Origin: an uncultured Agathobacter sp.
Lineage (GTDB): Bacteria; Bacillota; Clostridia; Lachnospirales; Lachnospiraceae
Assembly (NCBI GenBank): GCA_934307695.1
Contig: CAKRCS010000009.1
Span: forward strand, 15,591 to 79,590
DNA length: 64,000 nucleotides
Direction: 5' to 3'
This document shows positions 43,640 to 51,815 of this stretch, in pieces. The notes under the pieces were generated by a model that had not been told where the DNA came from, searched no databases, and saw only the letters and a program-made list of their open reading frames with translations. The position numbers and the translations under genes were made by a program. Each line of letters begins with the position of its first letter. The first letter of the stretch is position 1.

Positions 43640-44642
43640 TATCGTCACCTCCGCCACGCGAAATTACAATCTCTCCGGCATCCTCAAGCTTGCGGATCAC
43701 GCTGACAATCTTCTGCTGAGCTTCCTCAACATCCTTCATACGGACAGGTCCCATAAAGTCCATATCCTCTTTGATCATTGCAGCAAGACGCTTGGAAAGG
43801 TTGCGGAATACTGCGTTTTGGACTTCCTCACCCGTACTCTTAAGTGCAAGCTCAAGATCCGCGTTGTCCACATCACGCAGCACACGCTGGATTGCACGGT
43901 CGTCGAGTAACAGGATGTCCTCGAATACGAACATCTTCTTGCGGATCTCGTCTGCAAGCTCCGGTTCTTCGATCTCGAGAGATTCCATAATATGCTTTTC
44001 GGTTCCGCGGTCGACGCTGTTTAAAATATCTACGATCGCATCCACGCCACCGACAATGGTGTAGTCCTGATTTACAAGGGAAGCCAGCTTACGTTCAAGC
44101 ACACGCTCTACCTCCTTGATCACATCCGGCGAAGTACGATCCATCTTTGCGATACGCTTTGCAACGTCTGCCTGCTTCTCCGGCGGCAGTGCTCCGATGA
44201 CCATGGAAGCCTGACTCGACGGGAGATATGACAGGATCATCGCAATCGTCTGCGGATGCTCATCCTGAATAAAGTTTAACAGCTGGCTTGGCTCCGTCTT
44301 GCGCACAAACTCAAACGGGCGAACCTGCAAGGATGCGGTAAGCTTGGCGATGACATTCTGTGCCTTGTCCTCTCCGAGTGCCTTTTCCAAAAGCTCTTTG
44401 GCGTAGCCAATACCACCCTCAGCAATATACTGCTGTGCAAGACATACCTGGTAAAACTCATTTAAGATATCTTCCTTGGTCTGTGCAGAAACGCTTCTGG
44501 TATTTGCAATTTCGAGCGTTAATTCTTCGATTTCCTCTTCCTTGAGATGCTTAAAGATCGAAGCTGCTTTTTCCGGTCCCAATGTAATTAACAGAATCGC
44601 AGCCTTTTGCACCCCGCTGTAATTTTCCTGATTATTACTCAT
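43629..44642 (-). CDS. fliG: Flagellar motor switch protein FliG
   Basis: Rotor protein that contacts MotA to generate torque. N-terminal domain with KAAILLITLGPEKAASIFKH, the middle EHPQTIAMILSYLPSSQAS motif, and a C-terminal domain with the charged torque ridge (KKMFVFEDILLLDDRAIQRV). Length 337 aa. It follows fliF by 6 bases. Confidence 0.97.
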   Translation of the reverse strand: MSNNQENYSGVQKAAILLITLGPEKAASIFKHLKEEEIEELTLEIANTRSVSAQTKEDILNEFYQVCLAQQYIAEGGIGYAKELLEKALGEDKAQNVIAKLTASLQVRPFEFVRKTEPSQLLNFIQDEHPQTIAMILSYLPSSQASMVIGALPPEKQADVAKRIAKMDRTSPDVIKEVERVLERKLASLVNQDYTIVGGVDAIVDILNSVDRGTEKHIMESLEIEEPELADEIRKKMFVFEDILLLDDRAIQRVLRDVDNADLELALKSTGEEVQNAVFRNLSKRLAAMIKEDMDFMGPVRMKDVEEAQQKIVSVIRKLEDAGEIVISRGGGDDIVV

Positions 44643-44648
44643 GACAGC

Positions 44649-46253
44649 TTACTCCCAATCATCATTTAACCAGTTGCGCAATAACAGTGCAGCGGCTTCC
44701 GGATTCTCATCCACGAATTTTTCAATGAGAAGTCTTGTCTCGGACTTCTCGGAATATCCGATATTTTCAAGTGTCTCATCCTCCGGAGACATCTGGGTTG
44801 ACTCCAAAAGTGTCTCAACGGAAAGTTCCGGCTCCAGTTCGGTATCCGGCTGTTTTCTGGTGCTGCGGAATACAACATATCCAAGCAGTGCAAAGATCAG
44901 CACAGCAAGCACGATCTGCAAGATATCGGACATTGACCGACCACTGGAAGCATCCACCGTATAGATTGGCTGTACATAGCTCTTAAACGTGATAGAAGCT
45001 GCCGGAATGCCGGTCGCATTCGAAATCACGGAAATAAACGTATCATCTACCGTCTCCTCGGTCGGTTCGCTGTGGAGCTGCTGGTATTCTTCATAGGTCA
45101 CATTATCCAGCTCGCCCGCTGCCTGTAGCTGTGCCTCCGTGTAGGTGACATAGCGGGTTCCGACAACTGATACTGAGGAATTGGTGGTGTCGATCGTGCC
45201 ACCCTGATTCTTAATCTGCTCGATCAGCTCATTGTTCTGATAGGTGGTATCTACATCATCCACTGTATAGCTGCTGGTGCCGTTGGTATCGATCATATAT
45301 TCCGGGGTATCGTCATTTGTATCGGTTCCCGGAATGCTTCCGTCATAATTGTTTGCCTCCGCAGAATATGAGCTCTGCGATCCGATCATGCCGTTCGTCT
45401 GTCCGTCCGGTGCATAAAACTCATGCTTTGTCTGATCCTTCTGGGAGTAATCGATTTCCAGATGTGCAGACACATCAATGTTGGCATAAGTGGATGCAAG
45501 TGCTTTCTTGACCTGGGATTCCATCCACTGTGTCTGTTTCTGCGTATTGGTAAGCTGTGAACTGATCACAGAGGAAAGCGAATTGGTATCCTCGCCGGAA
45601 TAAATGATGTTCATATCCTGATCCAGGATCGTGATGCCCTCTGTTGACTTATTGCCAAGCTGGGTTGCCACAAGTCTTGCGATACCATAAGCCTGCTCCT
45701 CGGAAATAGACGAACTAAGCACCAAAGAAACAGCAGCCGTTCCCTCCTCGTCACCGGAGAGGATTGTTCCGTCATCCTCCGGCAGAGTGATCGTGACAGC
45801 AGCTGACTCAATCCCATTAAACTGCGCAAGGTCAGAAGCAAACTTCTGCTCCAGATAGTCGATCCAGAGTCGTCTGGAATTCGCCTCTGTCGTTGAAAAT
45901 CCGGTGTCCGTAACATTCGTAATGGAATATGGGACAGATGGGTAATCGTTGGAAGCTAAAAGGTAGCTCGCCGTTACCTGATCCTTGGAATCCACATAGA
46001 AATTGCGTCCACTGTTCTGCGTCTTGAAGCTGATCCCATTTTCCTGCAATAAGGTGCTGATCTTGGATGCCTCGGAAAGACTCTCCGCATCATACAGTTC
46101 AACCATCGTCGGTCTGGACACGACATACGCCAGAATTCCAAGCGAAAGCAAAATAACTGCTGTGATACTGATCCACAGTGCTCTCTGCTTATTATTAAAT
46201 TTTTTCCACCATGCGACCACGCGGTCGATGATTTTCTTCAGTTGCTCCGGCAT
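44649..46253 (-). CDS. fliF: Flagellar MS-ring protein FliF
   Basis: Forms the membrane MS ring. Membrane helix near the N-terminus (about 26-47), the YscJ/FliF domain (about 48-225), a variable low-complexity part, and a C-terminal membrane helix (about 445-465, ILQIVLAVLIFALLGYVVF) followed by the FliG-binding tail ending in ALLLRNWLNDDWE. Length 534 aa is normal. Confidence 0.96.
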   Translation of the reverse strand: MPEQLKKIIDRVVAWWKKFNNKQRALWISITAVILLSLGILAYVVSRPTMVELYDAESLSEASKISTLLQENGISFKTQNSGRNFYVDSKDQVTASYLLASNDYPSVPYSITNVTDTGFSTTEANSRRLWIDYLEQKFASDLAQFNGIESAAVTITLPEDDGTILSGDEEGTAAVSLVLSSSISEEQAYGIARLVATQLGNKSTEGITILDQDMNIIYSGEDTNSLSSVISSQLTNTQKQTQWMESQVKKALASTYANIDVSAHLEIDYSQKDQTKHEFYAPDGQTNGMIGSQSSYSAEANNYDGSIPGTDTNDDTPEYMIDTNGTSSYTVDDVDTTYQNNELIEQIKNQGGTIDTTNSSVSVVGTRYVTYTEAQLQAAGELDNVTYEEYQQLHSEPTEETVDDTFISVISNATGIPAASITFKSYVQPIYTVDASSGRSMSDILQIVLAVLIFALLGYVVFRSTRKQPDTELEPELSVETLLESTQMSPEDETLENIGYSEKSETRLLIEKFVDENPEAAALLLRNWLNDDWE

Positions 46254-46274
46254 AGTAAACTACCCCTTTTTCTC

Positions 46275-46586
46275 TTAAATCTGCATCTGCATCAGTTCTT
46301 TGTAGCCCTCGATGATCTTGTCACGCACTGCAACGGTATACTGCAAGGCAACCTCCGCCTTGGACTCTGCAATCAGAAGGTCGTGCGTGTTGCTCGACTT
46401 TCCGAGTGCGAACTGGATCTCCGCCTGCTCCGCGGCATTCTGCAGATCGTTTGTCTCGTCAATGGAATGAAGCATGGATGAAAGGACGGAGTCAAAGGAA
46501 TCGTCCGTTGTATTCACCAGCGAATTTTGTTTTGCGTATGTATTTAAGTAGTCGGAATTGATTCCGGATAACATGCTGATATCCAT
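46275..46586 (-). CDS. fliE: Flagellar hook-basal body protein FliE
   Basis: Adapter between MS ring and rod. 103 aa, with the typical C-terminal helical block (AEIQFALGKSSNTHDLLIAE, KAEVALQYTVAVRDKIIEGY). Position flgC-fliE-fliF is standard. Confidence 0.95.
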   Translation of the reverse strand: MDISMLSGINSDYLNTYAKQNSLVNTTDDSFDSVLSSMLHSIDETNDLQNAAEQAEIQFALGKSSNTHDLLIAESKAEVALQYTVAVRDKIIEGYKELMQMQI

Positions 46587-46611
46587 GTACGCTTATCTCC
46601 TCCTATGTATC

Positions 46612-47052
46612 CTACTGACCGATGGTAAGTCCGGTCTGTGCCATCGACTTGCTCGCATCAAAAGCGGTCGCATTCGCCTCGAATGCGCGTGTCGAATCGA
46701 TCAGGTTCGTCATCTCCGTAACGGTATTGACATTCGGATAATAGACATATCCGTTCTCGTCTGCATCCGGGTTCGACGGATCATACGTTGCGGTAAAATC
46801 CGTTGCATAATCCTCGGTCACGGTATTCACCTTGACACCGTTGCCGACATACGGATTGCGGGACTCGTTGAAATACTTGGAAAACGGAGTGATCGTTCTC
46901 TGTTCAAATGTAACCACCTTGCGACGGTACGGCTGACCGTCCCCACGGTTGGTCGTGTTGACATTGGCGATATTCTCCGCGATAATGTCTGTTCTGAAAC
47001 GCTCTGCGGTCATGCCGGAAGCGCTGATATCAAAAGACTGAAATAAACTCAT
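46612..47052 (-). CDS. flgC: Flagellar proximal rod protein FlgC
   Basis: Rod subunit, 146 aa. N-terminal SLFQSFDISASGMTAERFRT with IAENIANVNTT, and C-terminal NVNTVTEMTNLIDSTRAFEA, as in the flg_bb_rod family. It follows flgB by 41 bases, with a ribosome site before the ATG. Confidence 0.96.
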   Translation of the reverse strand: MSLFQSFDISASGMTAERFRTDIIAENIANVNTTNRGDGQPYRRKVVTFEQRTITPFSKYFNESRNPYVGNGVKVNTVTEDYATDFTATYDPSNPDADENGYVYYPNVNTVTEMTNLIDSTRAFEANATAFDASKSMAQTGLTIGQ

Positions 47053-47093
47053 GTTCTTTCCTCCTCATCTGTACCCTGATCAAGGATCTTCTC

Positions 47094-47483
47094 TTATTTG
47101 ATTACGGACTTCATCCGCGAAAACTCCTTGGAAATACTGGTGGTAAGTGCCTGATACTTGATCTGCTCCGATGCAAGCTCCGCCTCCTCCGTATCTATAT
47201 CTACATTGTTGCCATCCAGCCGGTAGGAAAGACTGGAATGGTCGGTGTATACCATCGGGTTGAGCTGGCCAAGATTCACCGTGCGCATCTTGGCATCCAA
47301 TGATTCATGCTTACAGCTGCCAAGCTGTTCGTTTAACACGCTCTCGAAATTGAGATCACGGCGCTTATAATTCGGTGTGTTCACATTGGCGATGTTGTTT
47401 GTGATCAGGCTCTCGCGCGTCCAGCTTGCGTCCGCGGCCTTGTCCAAAACATTGATATAATCAAATGCACTTGTTGAGATCAT
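47094..47483 (-). CDS. flgB: Flagellar rod protein FlgB
   Basis: First gene of the fla/che cluster. 129 aa with the rod signature LITNNIANVNTPNYKRRDL and the C-terminal EQIKYQALTTSISKEFSRMK. ATG 47483 is chosen for GGAGGCTGT directly upstream; the frame stays open for 14 more codons but they overlap the promoter region. Preceded by codY, as in B. subtilis. Confidence 0.95.
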   Translation of the reverse strand: MISTSAFDYINVLDKAADASWTRESLITNNIANVNTPNYKRRDLNFESVLNEQLGSCKHESLDAKMRTVNLGQLNPMVYTDHSSLSYRLDGNNVDIDTEEAELASEQIKYQALTTSISKEFSRMKSVIK

Positions 47484-47523
47484 ACAGCCTCCTTCTAATA
47501 CACCTACGTATTCTATCATATTC

Positions 47524-47551
47524 ATTATATGTTATCTCATAAAAAACACAA
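47524..47551 (-). promoter_or_regulatory. Sigma-A-type promoter of the flgB unit
   Basis: Minus-strand -35 TTGTGT (47546-47551), a 16-base spacer and -10 TATAAT (47524-47529), about 40 bases before the flgB ATG. The -35 lies inside one arm of an inverted repeat. Confidence 0.6.
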
Positions 47552-47580
47552 GCAATTTTTTACAAAATGTTGTGTTTTTT
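47541..47580. repeat. 11-bp inverted repeat over the flgB promoter
   Basis: AAAAAACACAA (47541-47551) and TTGTGTTTTTT (47570-47580) are perfect complements 18 bases apart. The spacer holds a weak CodY-box-like sequence (47555-47569, 11 of 15 matches to AATTTTCWGAAAATT on the minus strand). It may be an operator, or a hairpin for read-through RNA from codY. Confidence 0.6.
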
Positions 47581-47683
47581 CCAAAATTTAGATACTAGAT
47601 ATACACCATCTTGTCATTTGCCGTACAATTCTGTCGCCTGATGGAGATACCGCATCTATGCTGCTTTGTCCCTGAAATAAAAC

Positions 47684-47714
47684 AAAAAGGACCTATATTG
47701 CTATAAGTCCTTTT
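47684..47714 (-). terminator. Rho-independent terminator after codY
   Basis: AAAAAGGACCTATA and TATAAGTCCTTTT form a mostly paired A/T-edged stem just after the codY stop, with a U-rich tail on the minus strand (GTCCTTTTTGTTTTATTT). Confidence 0.8.
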
Positions 47715-47738
47715 ATCCTCGTACCATCCGTTGGTATC

Positions 47739-48527
47739 TTATTTGGTTTTAAATTTGTTGCGGCGCTTGAGATCCTCGATCTCGTCAAACACGACATCAT
47801 TGACGACCTTGATGTAGGTGCCCTTCATGCCGGAGGACCGCGACTCGATTACTCCCGCACTCTCAAACTTGCGTAGTGCATTGACGATGACCGATCTCGT
47901 GATTCCGACACGATCTGCGATCTTGCTGGCGACTAAGATTCCTTCCGTTCCGTCCAGCTCGTCAAAAATATGGATGATTGCTTCAAGCTCGGAATATGAC
48001 AGTGTACTGATTGCCGATTGTACAATCTGCTGCTTTCTTGTCTCTTCGGCACTTTCCTCATTGACGGAGCGCATCATCTCAAGTCCGACAACAGTTGTGC
48101 CGTACTCGGTAAGAATGATATCATCAATGTTGTATTCATTCTCGCTGCGGTATTCAAAGAGTGTCCCCAGACGCTCCCCCGCAATGTCGATTGGTGTGAT
48201 GATCGCGCGGTATCTGCGGGATTCCTCACCGAAACCGAGCGTCTCAAGATTGACATTCTCCTTTGTCGAAAGGATGCCGAGCAGACGTTCGTTTAACATC
48301 GGATCAATATAACCGCCGACCTCATCGACAAGCAGCTCCTTGATCTCATCCACGCTCTTGCATACGCTGGAGCCGAGAACCTTTCCTTTTTTGCTGATGA
48401 CAAGGATATCCGAATCCAGGATTTCTGTCATCACCTCGCATATATCATTGAAAACTACCTTCGACGAACTGTTGTTGTGAAGGAGCTTGTTGATCTTACG
48501 AGTCTTATCCAATAATTGAACGCTCAT
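47739..48527 (-). CDS. codY: GTP-sensing global transcriptional repressor CodY
   Basis: Global repressor activated by branched-chain amino acids and GTP; in B. subtilis it represses fla/che and flagellin. N-terminal GAF domain (about 1-155), linker, and a winged HTH with recognition helix in ADRVGITRSVIVNALRKFES (about 205-225). Length 262 aa. ATG 48527 follows GGGGAGGCAAT. Its place directly upstream of flgB matches Bacillus and fits regulation of the neighbouring motility genes. Confidence 0.96.
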   Translation of the reverse strand: MSVQLLDKTRKINKLLHNNSSSKVVFNDICEVMTEILDSDILVISKKGKVLGSSVCKSVDEIKELLVDEVGGYIDPMLNERLLGILSTKENVNLETLGFGEESRRYRAIITPIDIAGERLGTLFEYRSENEYNIDDIILTEYGTTVVGLEMMRSVNEESAEETRKQQIVQSAISTLSYSELEAIIHIFDELDGTEGILVASKIADRVGITRSVIVNALRKFESAGVIESRSSGMKGTYIKVVNDVVFDEIEDLKRRNKFKTK

Positions 48528-48563
48528 ATTGCCTCCCCATACAAAATATAATACACTAAAATG

Positions 48564-48592
48564 ATTGTAGCATCTTTTTTCTGACAATTCAA
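48564..48592 (-). promoter_or_regulatory. codY promoter with overlapping CodY-box-like site
   Basis: -35 TTGAAT (48587-48592), a 17-base spacer and -10 TACAAT (48564-48569). The minus-strand 15-mer AATTGTCAGAAAAAA at 48575-48589 matches 12 of 15 positions of the CodY consensus AATTTTCWGAAAATT and covers the spacer next to the -35, so autorepression is plausible. Confidence 0.55.
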
Positions 48593-48640
48593 TGCAAAAA
48601 TGCAACTATTCAGTAACTATTTTTGTTCTGGGGAAATCTG

Positions 48641-50707
48641 CTACTCCTGATCCATAATGCAGCCGCACTTTTCATCCGCGCAGGCATACTTATTTCCCTT
48701 TACAACCATATAGCCACCGCATCTAGGGCATTTCTTTGCAACCGGTCTGCCCCAGCTCATAAAATCACAGTTTGGATTGTCGATACAGCCGTAATACTTA
48801 CGGCCTTTTCTGGTCTTTTTCAGCACGATGTCTTTCCCGCACTTCGGGCAGGCAACACCAATCTTCTCAAAATATGGCTTCGTGTTACGGCACTCCGGAA
48901 ATCCCGGACACGCAAGGAATTTGCCGTGCGGGCCATACTTGATCACCATCTGGCGGCCGCACTCCTCGCAGATCTCATCGGATACCTCGTCTGCGATCGT
49001 AACCTTTTCCAGTTCCTTCTCCGCCGCCTTTACCGCAGCATCAAGATCCGGATAGAAGTTCTCAATAACCGTTTTCCAATTAACCTTTCCCTCCGCGACT
49101 GCATCGAGCAGGGACTCCATGTTCGCCGTGAAATGCTCATCCACGATCGTCGGGAAGGACTCCTTCATGATCGAGTTGACTACCTCTCCGATTTCGGTCA
49201 CATACAAATTCTTGTTTTCCTTGATGATGTAACGTCGTGCAAGGATCGTCGTGATCGTTGGGGAGTAGGTACTCGGCCGTCCAATGCCAAGTTCCTCCAG
49301 CACTTTGACCAGTGATGCCTCCGTGTAATGTGCCGGCGGCTGCGTAAAGTGCTGCTTCGGTTCAAGTTCATTTAATGTAAGCTGTGTATTCTCGTCGATT
49401 GTATTCAATAATACGTTGGAATCTTCCTTCTCGTCATCTGCCTCGACATACACGCTCATAAAGCCGTCAAAGGCAACCTTAGAGGTCGACACGCGGAAAC
49501 GGTAATCCCCGGCACCGATATTGACGGTGGTTGTCTCATACAAAGCATTTGCCATCTGGCTTGCCGCAAAGCGCTTCCAGATAAGCTGATACAGACGGAA
49601 CTGATCCCGGCTTAAGGAATCCTTAAGCTCCGATGGTGTGCGGTTGATGTCTGACGGGCGGATTGCTTCATGTGCATCCTGAATCTTGACACCGCTCTCC
49701 TTCCTGGTTCTTCCCTCCGACAGATACCTGTCGCCGTAAGCGGACTGGATAAAGGTAGCCGCAGCTGCCTGCGCTTCATCGGAGATCCGGATGGAATCCG
49801 TTCTTAAGTAGGTGATCAGACCGATTGTTCCCTGTCCCTTGATATCAACACCTTCATAAAGCTGCTGTGCGATACGCATGGTCTTTGAGATTGGAAAATT
49901 GAGTGCCTTGGAGGCTTCCTGCTGTAAGGTACTCGTGGTAAACGGAAGCGGTGCCTTTTTGGTGCGTTCACTCCTCTTTACGTCAAGCACCTGAAACTCT
50001 TTATCCTTCAACTCTGCCAGAACCGCATCCATCTCCTCGGAGGATGCAATGGCGATCTTATCGTCCTTCCTGCCGTATAGCTTTGCAACCACCGGCTTCT
50101 TCTCACCCTTGATGGCAAGGGATACATCCAGACTCCAGTATTCCTCCGGGATGAAGGCACTGATCTCCTCCTCCCGGTCGCAGACGATGCGAAGTGCAAC
50201 CGACTGTACACGGCCTGCACTTAAACCACGCTTAACCTTCGCCCACAAAAGTGGACTGATGCGGTAACCTACCATACGGTCAAGCGCACGTCTTGCCTGC
50301 TGTGCATCGACCAGATCCATATCTATCTCTCTCGGATTCTTTAAGGATGCCTTAACCGCATTCTGTGTGATCTCGTTAAAGCTGATGCGGGATACATTCT
50401 TGCCCTCAAGCTTTAATGCCTTGCTAAGATGCCACGAAATTGCCTCTCCTTCGCGGTCAGGGTCCGTTGCGAGATAGATTTTATCCGCTTTCTTGACCTC
50501 CTTGCGGAGCATGGCAAGAATATCTCCTTTTCCCCGGATTGTAATATATTTCGGTTCAAAATCATGCTCAACATCAATTCCGAGCTGGCTCTTCGGAAGA
50601 TCCCGAATATGTCCGTTTGAAGCTACTACTTCGTAATTTTTCCCCAAAAACTTCTTGATGGTTTTAACTTTTGCGGGTGACTCCACGATCACAAGATACT
50701 TTGCCAT
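48641..50707 (-). CDS. topA: DNA topoisomerase I
   Basis: Type IA topoisomerase that relaxes negative supercoils. TOPRIM domain begins YLVIVESPAKVKTIKKFLG; the active-site Tyr is in GLITYLRTDSIRIS (about 310-325); C-terminal part has three zinc-ribbon repeats (CEECGRQM, CPKCGKDI, CPRCGGYM). Length 688 aa. It follows dprA by 28 bases, as in B. subtilis. Confidence 0.97.
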   Translation of the reverse strand: MAKYLVIVESPAKVKTIKKFLGKNYEVVASNGHIRDLPKSQLGIDVEHDFEPKYITIRGKGDILAMLRKEVKKADKIYLATDPDREGEAISWHLSKALKLEGKNVSRISFNEITQNAVKASLKNPREIDMDLVDAQQARRALDRMVGYRISPLLWAKVKRGLSAGRVQSVALRIVCDREEEISAFIPEEYWSLDVSLAIKGEKKPVVAKLYGRKDDKIAIASSEEMDAVLAELKDKEFQVLDVKRSERTKKAPLPFTTSTLQQEASKALNFPISKTMRIAQQLYEGVDIKGQGTIGLITYLRTDSIRISDEAQAAAATFIQSAYGDRYLSEGRTRKESGVKIQDAHEAIRPSDINRTPSELKDSLSRDQFRLYQLIWKRFAASQMANALYETTTVNIGAGDYRFRVSTSKVAFDGFMSVYVEADDEKEDSNVLLNTIDENTQLTLNELEPKQHFTQPPAHYTEASLVKVLEELGIGRPSTYSPTITTILARRYIIKENKNLYVTEIGEVVNSIMKESFPTIVDEHFTANMESLLDAVAEGKVNWKTVIENFYPDLDAAVKAAEKELEKVTIADEVSDEICEECGRQMVIKYGPHGKFLACPGFPECRNTKPYFEKIGVACPKCGKDIVLKKTRKGRKYYGCIDNPNCDFMSWGRPVAKKCPRCGGYMVVKGNKYACADEKCGCIMDQE

Positions 50708-50735
50708 AAGATGTACTCCTTATATTTATCCGATT

Positions 50736-51815
50736 TTATATGCGCTGGACATAATAATTCGGCGCGATCTCCAAGATCAGTCCCTTTTGCTCCATGCGCT
50801 CTAACAGTTCTAAAAGTTCAAGCAGTGAAAAAGCTGTTTTTTCCAAAAGCGTCCCAACTGTAGTGGGACAAAAATCGAGTAAACTATACACCAAGCATTC
50901 GTCTTTTTCAAGTAAATTTTTACGAAAGTCGATTTGTATGCAGTCCGGCGAGGTGTGAAGTGACAGTTCCTTCTTGAAATCTTCGATGTCCAAAATGATG
51001 CCCGCGCCCTGCCGGATCAGGGCATTACACCCCTGACTTAAGGTGTCTGTTATACGTCCCGGAACAACATAGACATCCTTCCCCTGCTCCATCGCATAGT
51101 CCGCCGTGATCAGTGAACCGCTCTTTTTCTTAGCTTCCGTCACCACCACACAGTCGCTGAGCCCGGATATGATCCGGTTGCGCGCCGGAAAAAGCTTTGC
51201 GATCGGCAGCGTCCCCGGTGGATACTCGGACAGCACACCTCCGTCTGCGGGGATCTGCTCATACAGATAGCGGTGTTCCGCCGGATAGCAGTGATCCACC
51301 CCGCAGCCGAGTACCGCGTAGGTTGCACCGTTCTCCTTCAAAGCGCCCTTATGCGCATCGCCGTCCACGCCCCTTGCCATCCCGCTTATGATCTGAACCT
51401 GCTCACGCGCAAGCTCCTGTGCAAGCTTCTGCGTCACCTCCATGCCATACGCCGAGCGTCCTCTCGCTCCGACGATCGCGACCGTATACTTATTCTCGTC
51501 CGGCAGGTGGCCGATATAATACAGCGCAAACGGTGGATCCGCGATGTTGCGAAGCTTTGCTGGATAGTCCTTATCCAGATAGCTTACAAAGGAAATCCCC
51601 CTCTGCGTCAGCGCGCCAAGCAGCTCATCCGGGTTCGTTGTCCTTCTGCTTATAAGGATTGTCTTAGCATCCTCCTCTGTGATGCCCTCCAGCTTACGGA
51701 CTGCCTCATCGGAGCATTCAAACAGCTCCGCCGGAGTCTCTACCTGATCCAGTATACGGAAGATCTTTCCGCGTGATATCCCCGGTATATTATCCAACCA
51801 GTGTGCATATTTCAT
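50736..51815 (-). CDS. dprA: DNA-processing protein DprA
   Basis: Loads RecA on incoming single-stranded DNA during transformation. N-terminal HhH-like/SAM-like region, Rossmann core (about 60-275) with VAIVGARGRSAYGMEVTQKL, GMARGVDGDAHKGAL and FPARNRIISGLSDCVVVTEA, and a C-terminal winged helix (about 300-355). ATG 51815 overlaps the comM stop as ATGA, so the two are translationally coupled. Length 359 aa. Confidence 0.95.
   Translation of the reverse strand: MKYAHWLDNIPGISRGKIFRILDQVETPAELFECSDEAVRKLEGITEEDAKTILISRRTTNPDELLGALTQRGISFVSYLDKDYPAKLRNIADPPFALYYIGHLPDENKYTVAIVGARGRSAYGMEVTQKLAQELAREQVQIISGMARGVDGDAHKGALKENGATYAVLGCGVDHCYPAEHRYLYEQIPADGGVLSEYPPGTLPIAKLFPARNRIISGLSDCVVVTEAKKKSGSLITADYAMEQGKDVYVVPGRITDTLSQGCNALIRQGAGIILDIEDFKKELSLHTSPDCIQIDFRKNLLEKDECLVYSLLDFCPTTVGTLLEKTAFSLLELLELLERMEQKGLILEIAPNYYVQRI

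Noticed and set aside
47484..47680. Searched the flgB leader for a c-di-GMP-I (GEMM) riboswitch, known upstream of flgB in C. difficile
   Set aside because: The conserved GCACAGGGCAAACC-type core and the downstream receptor motifs are not present, and the promoter lies only about 40 bases before the start codon, leaving no room.
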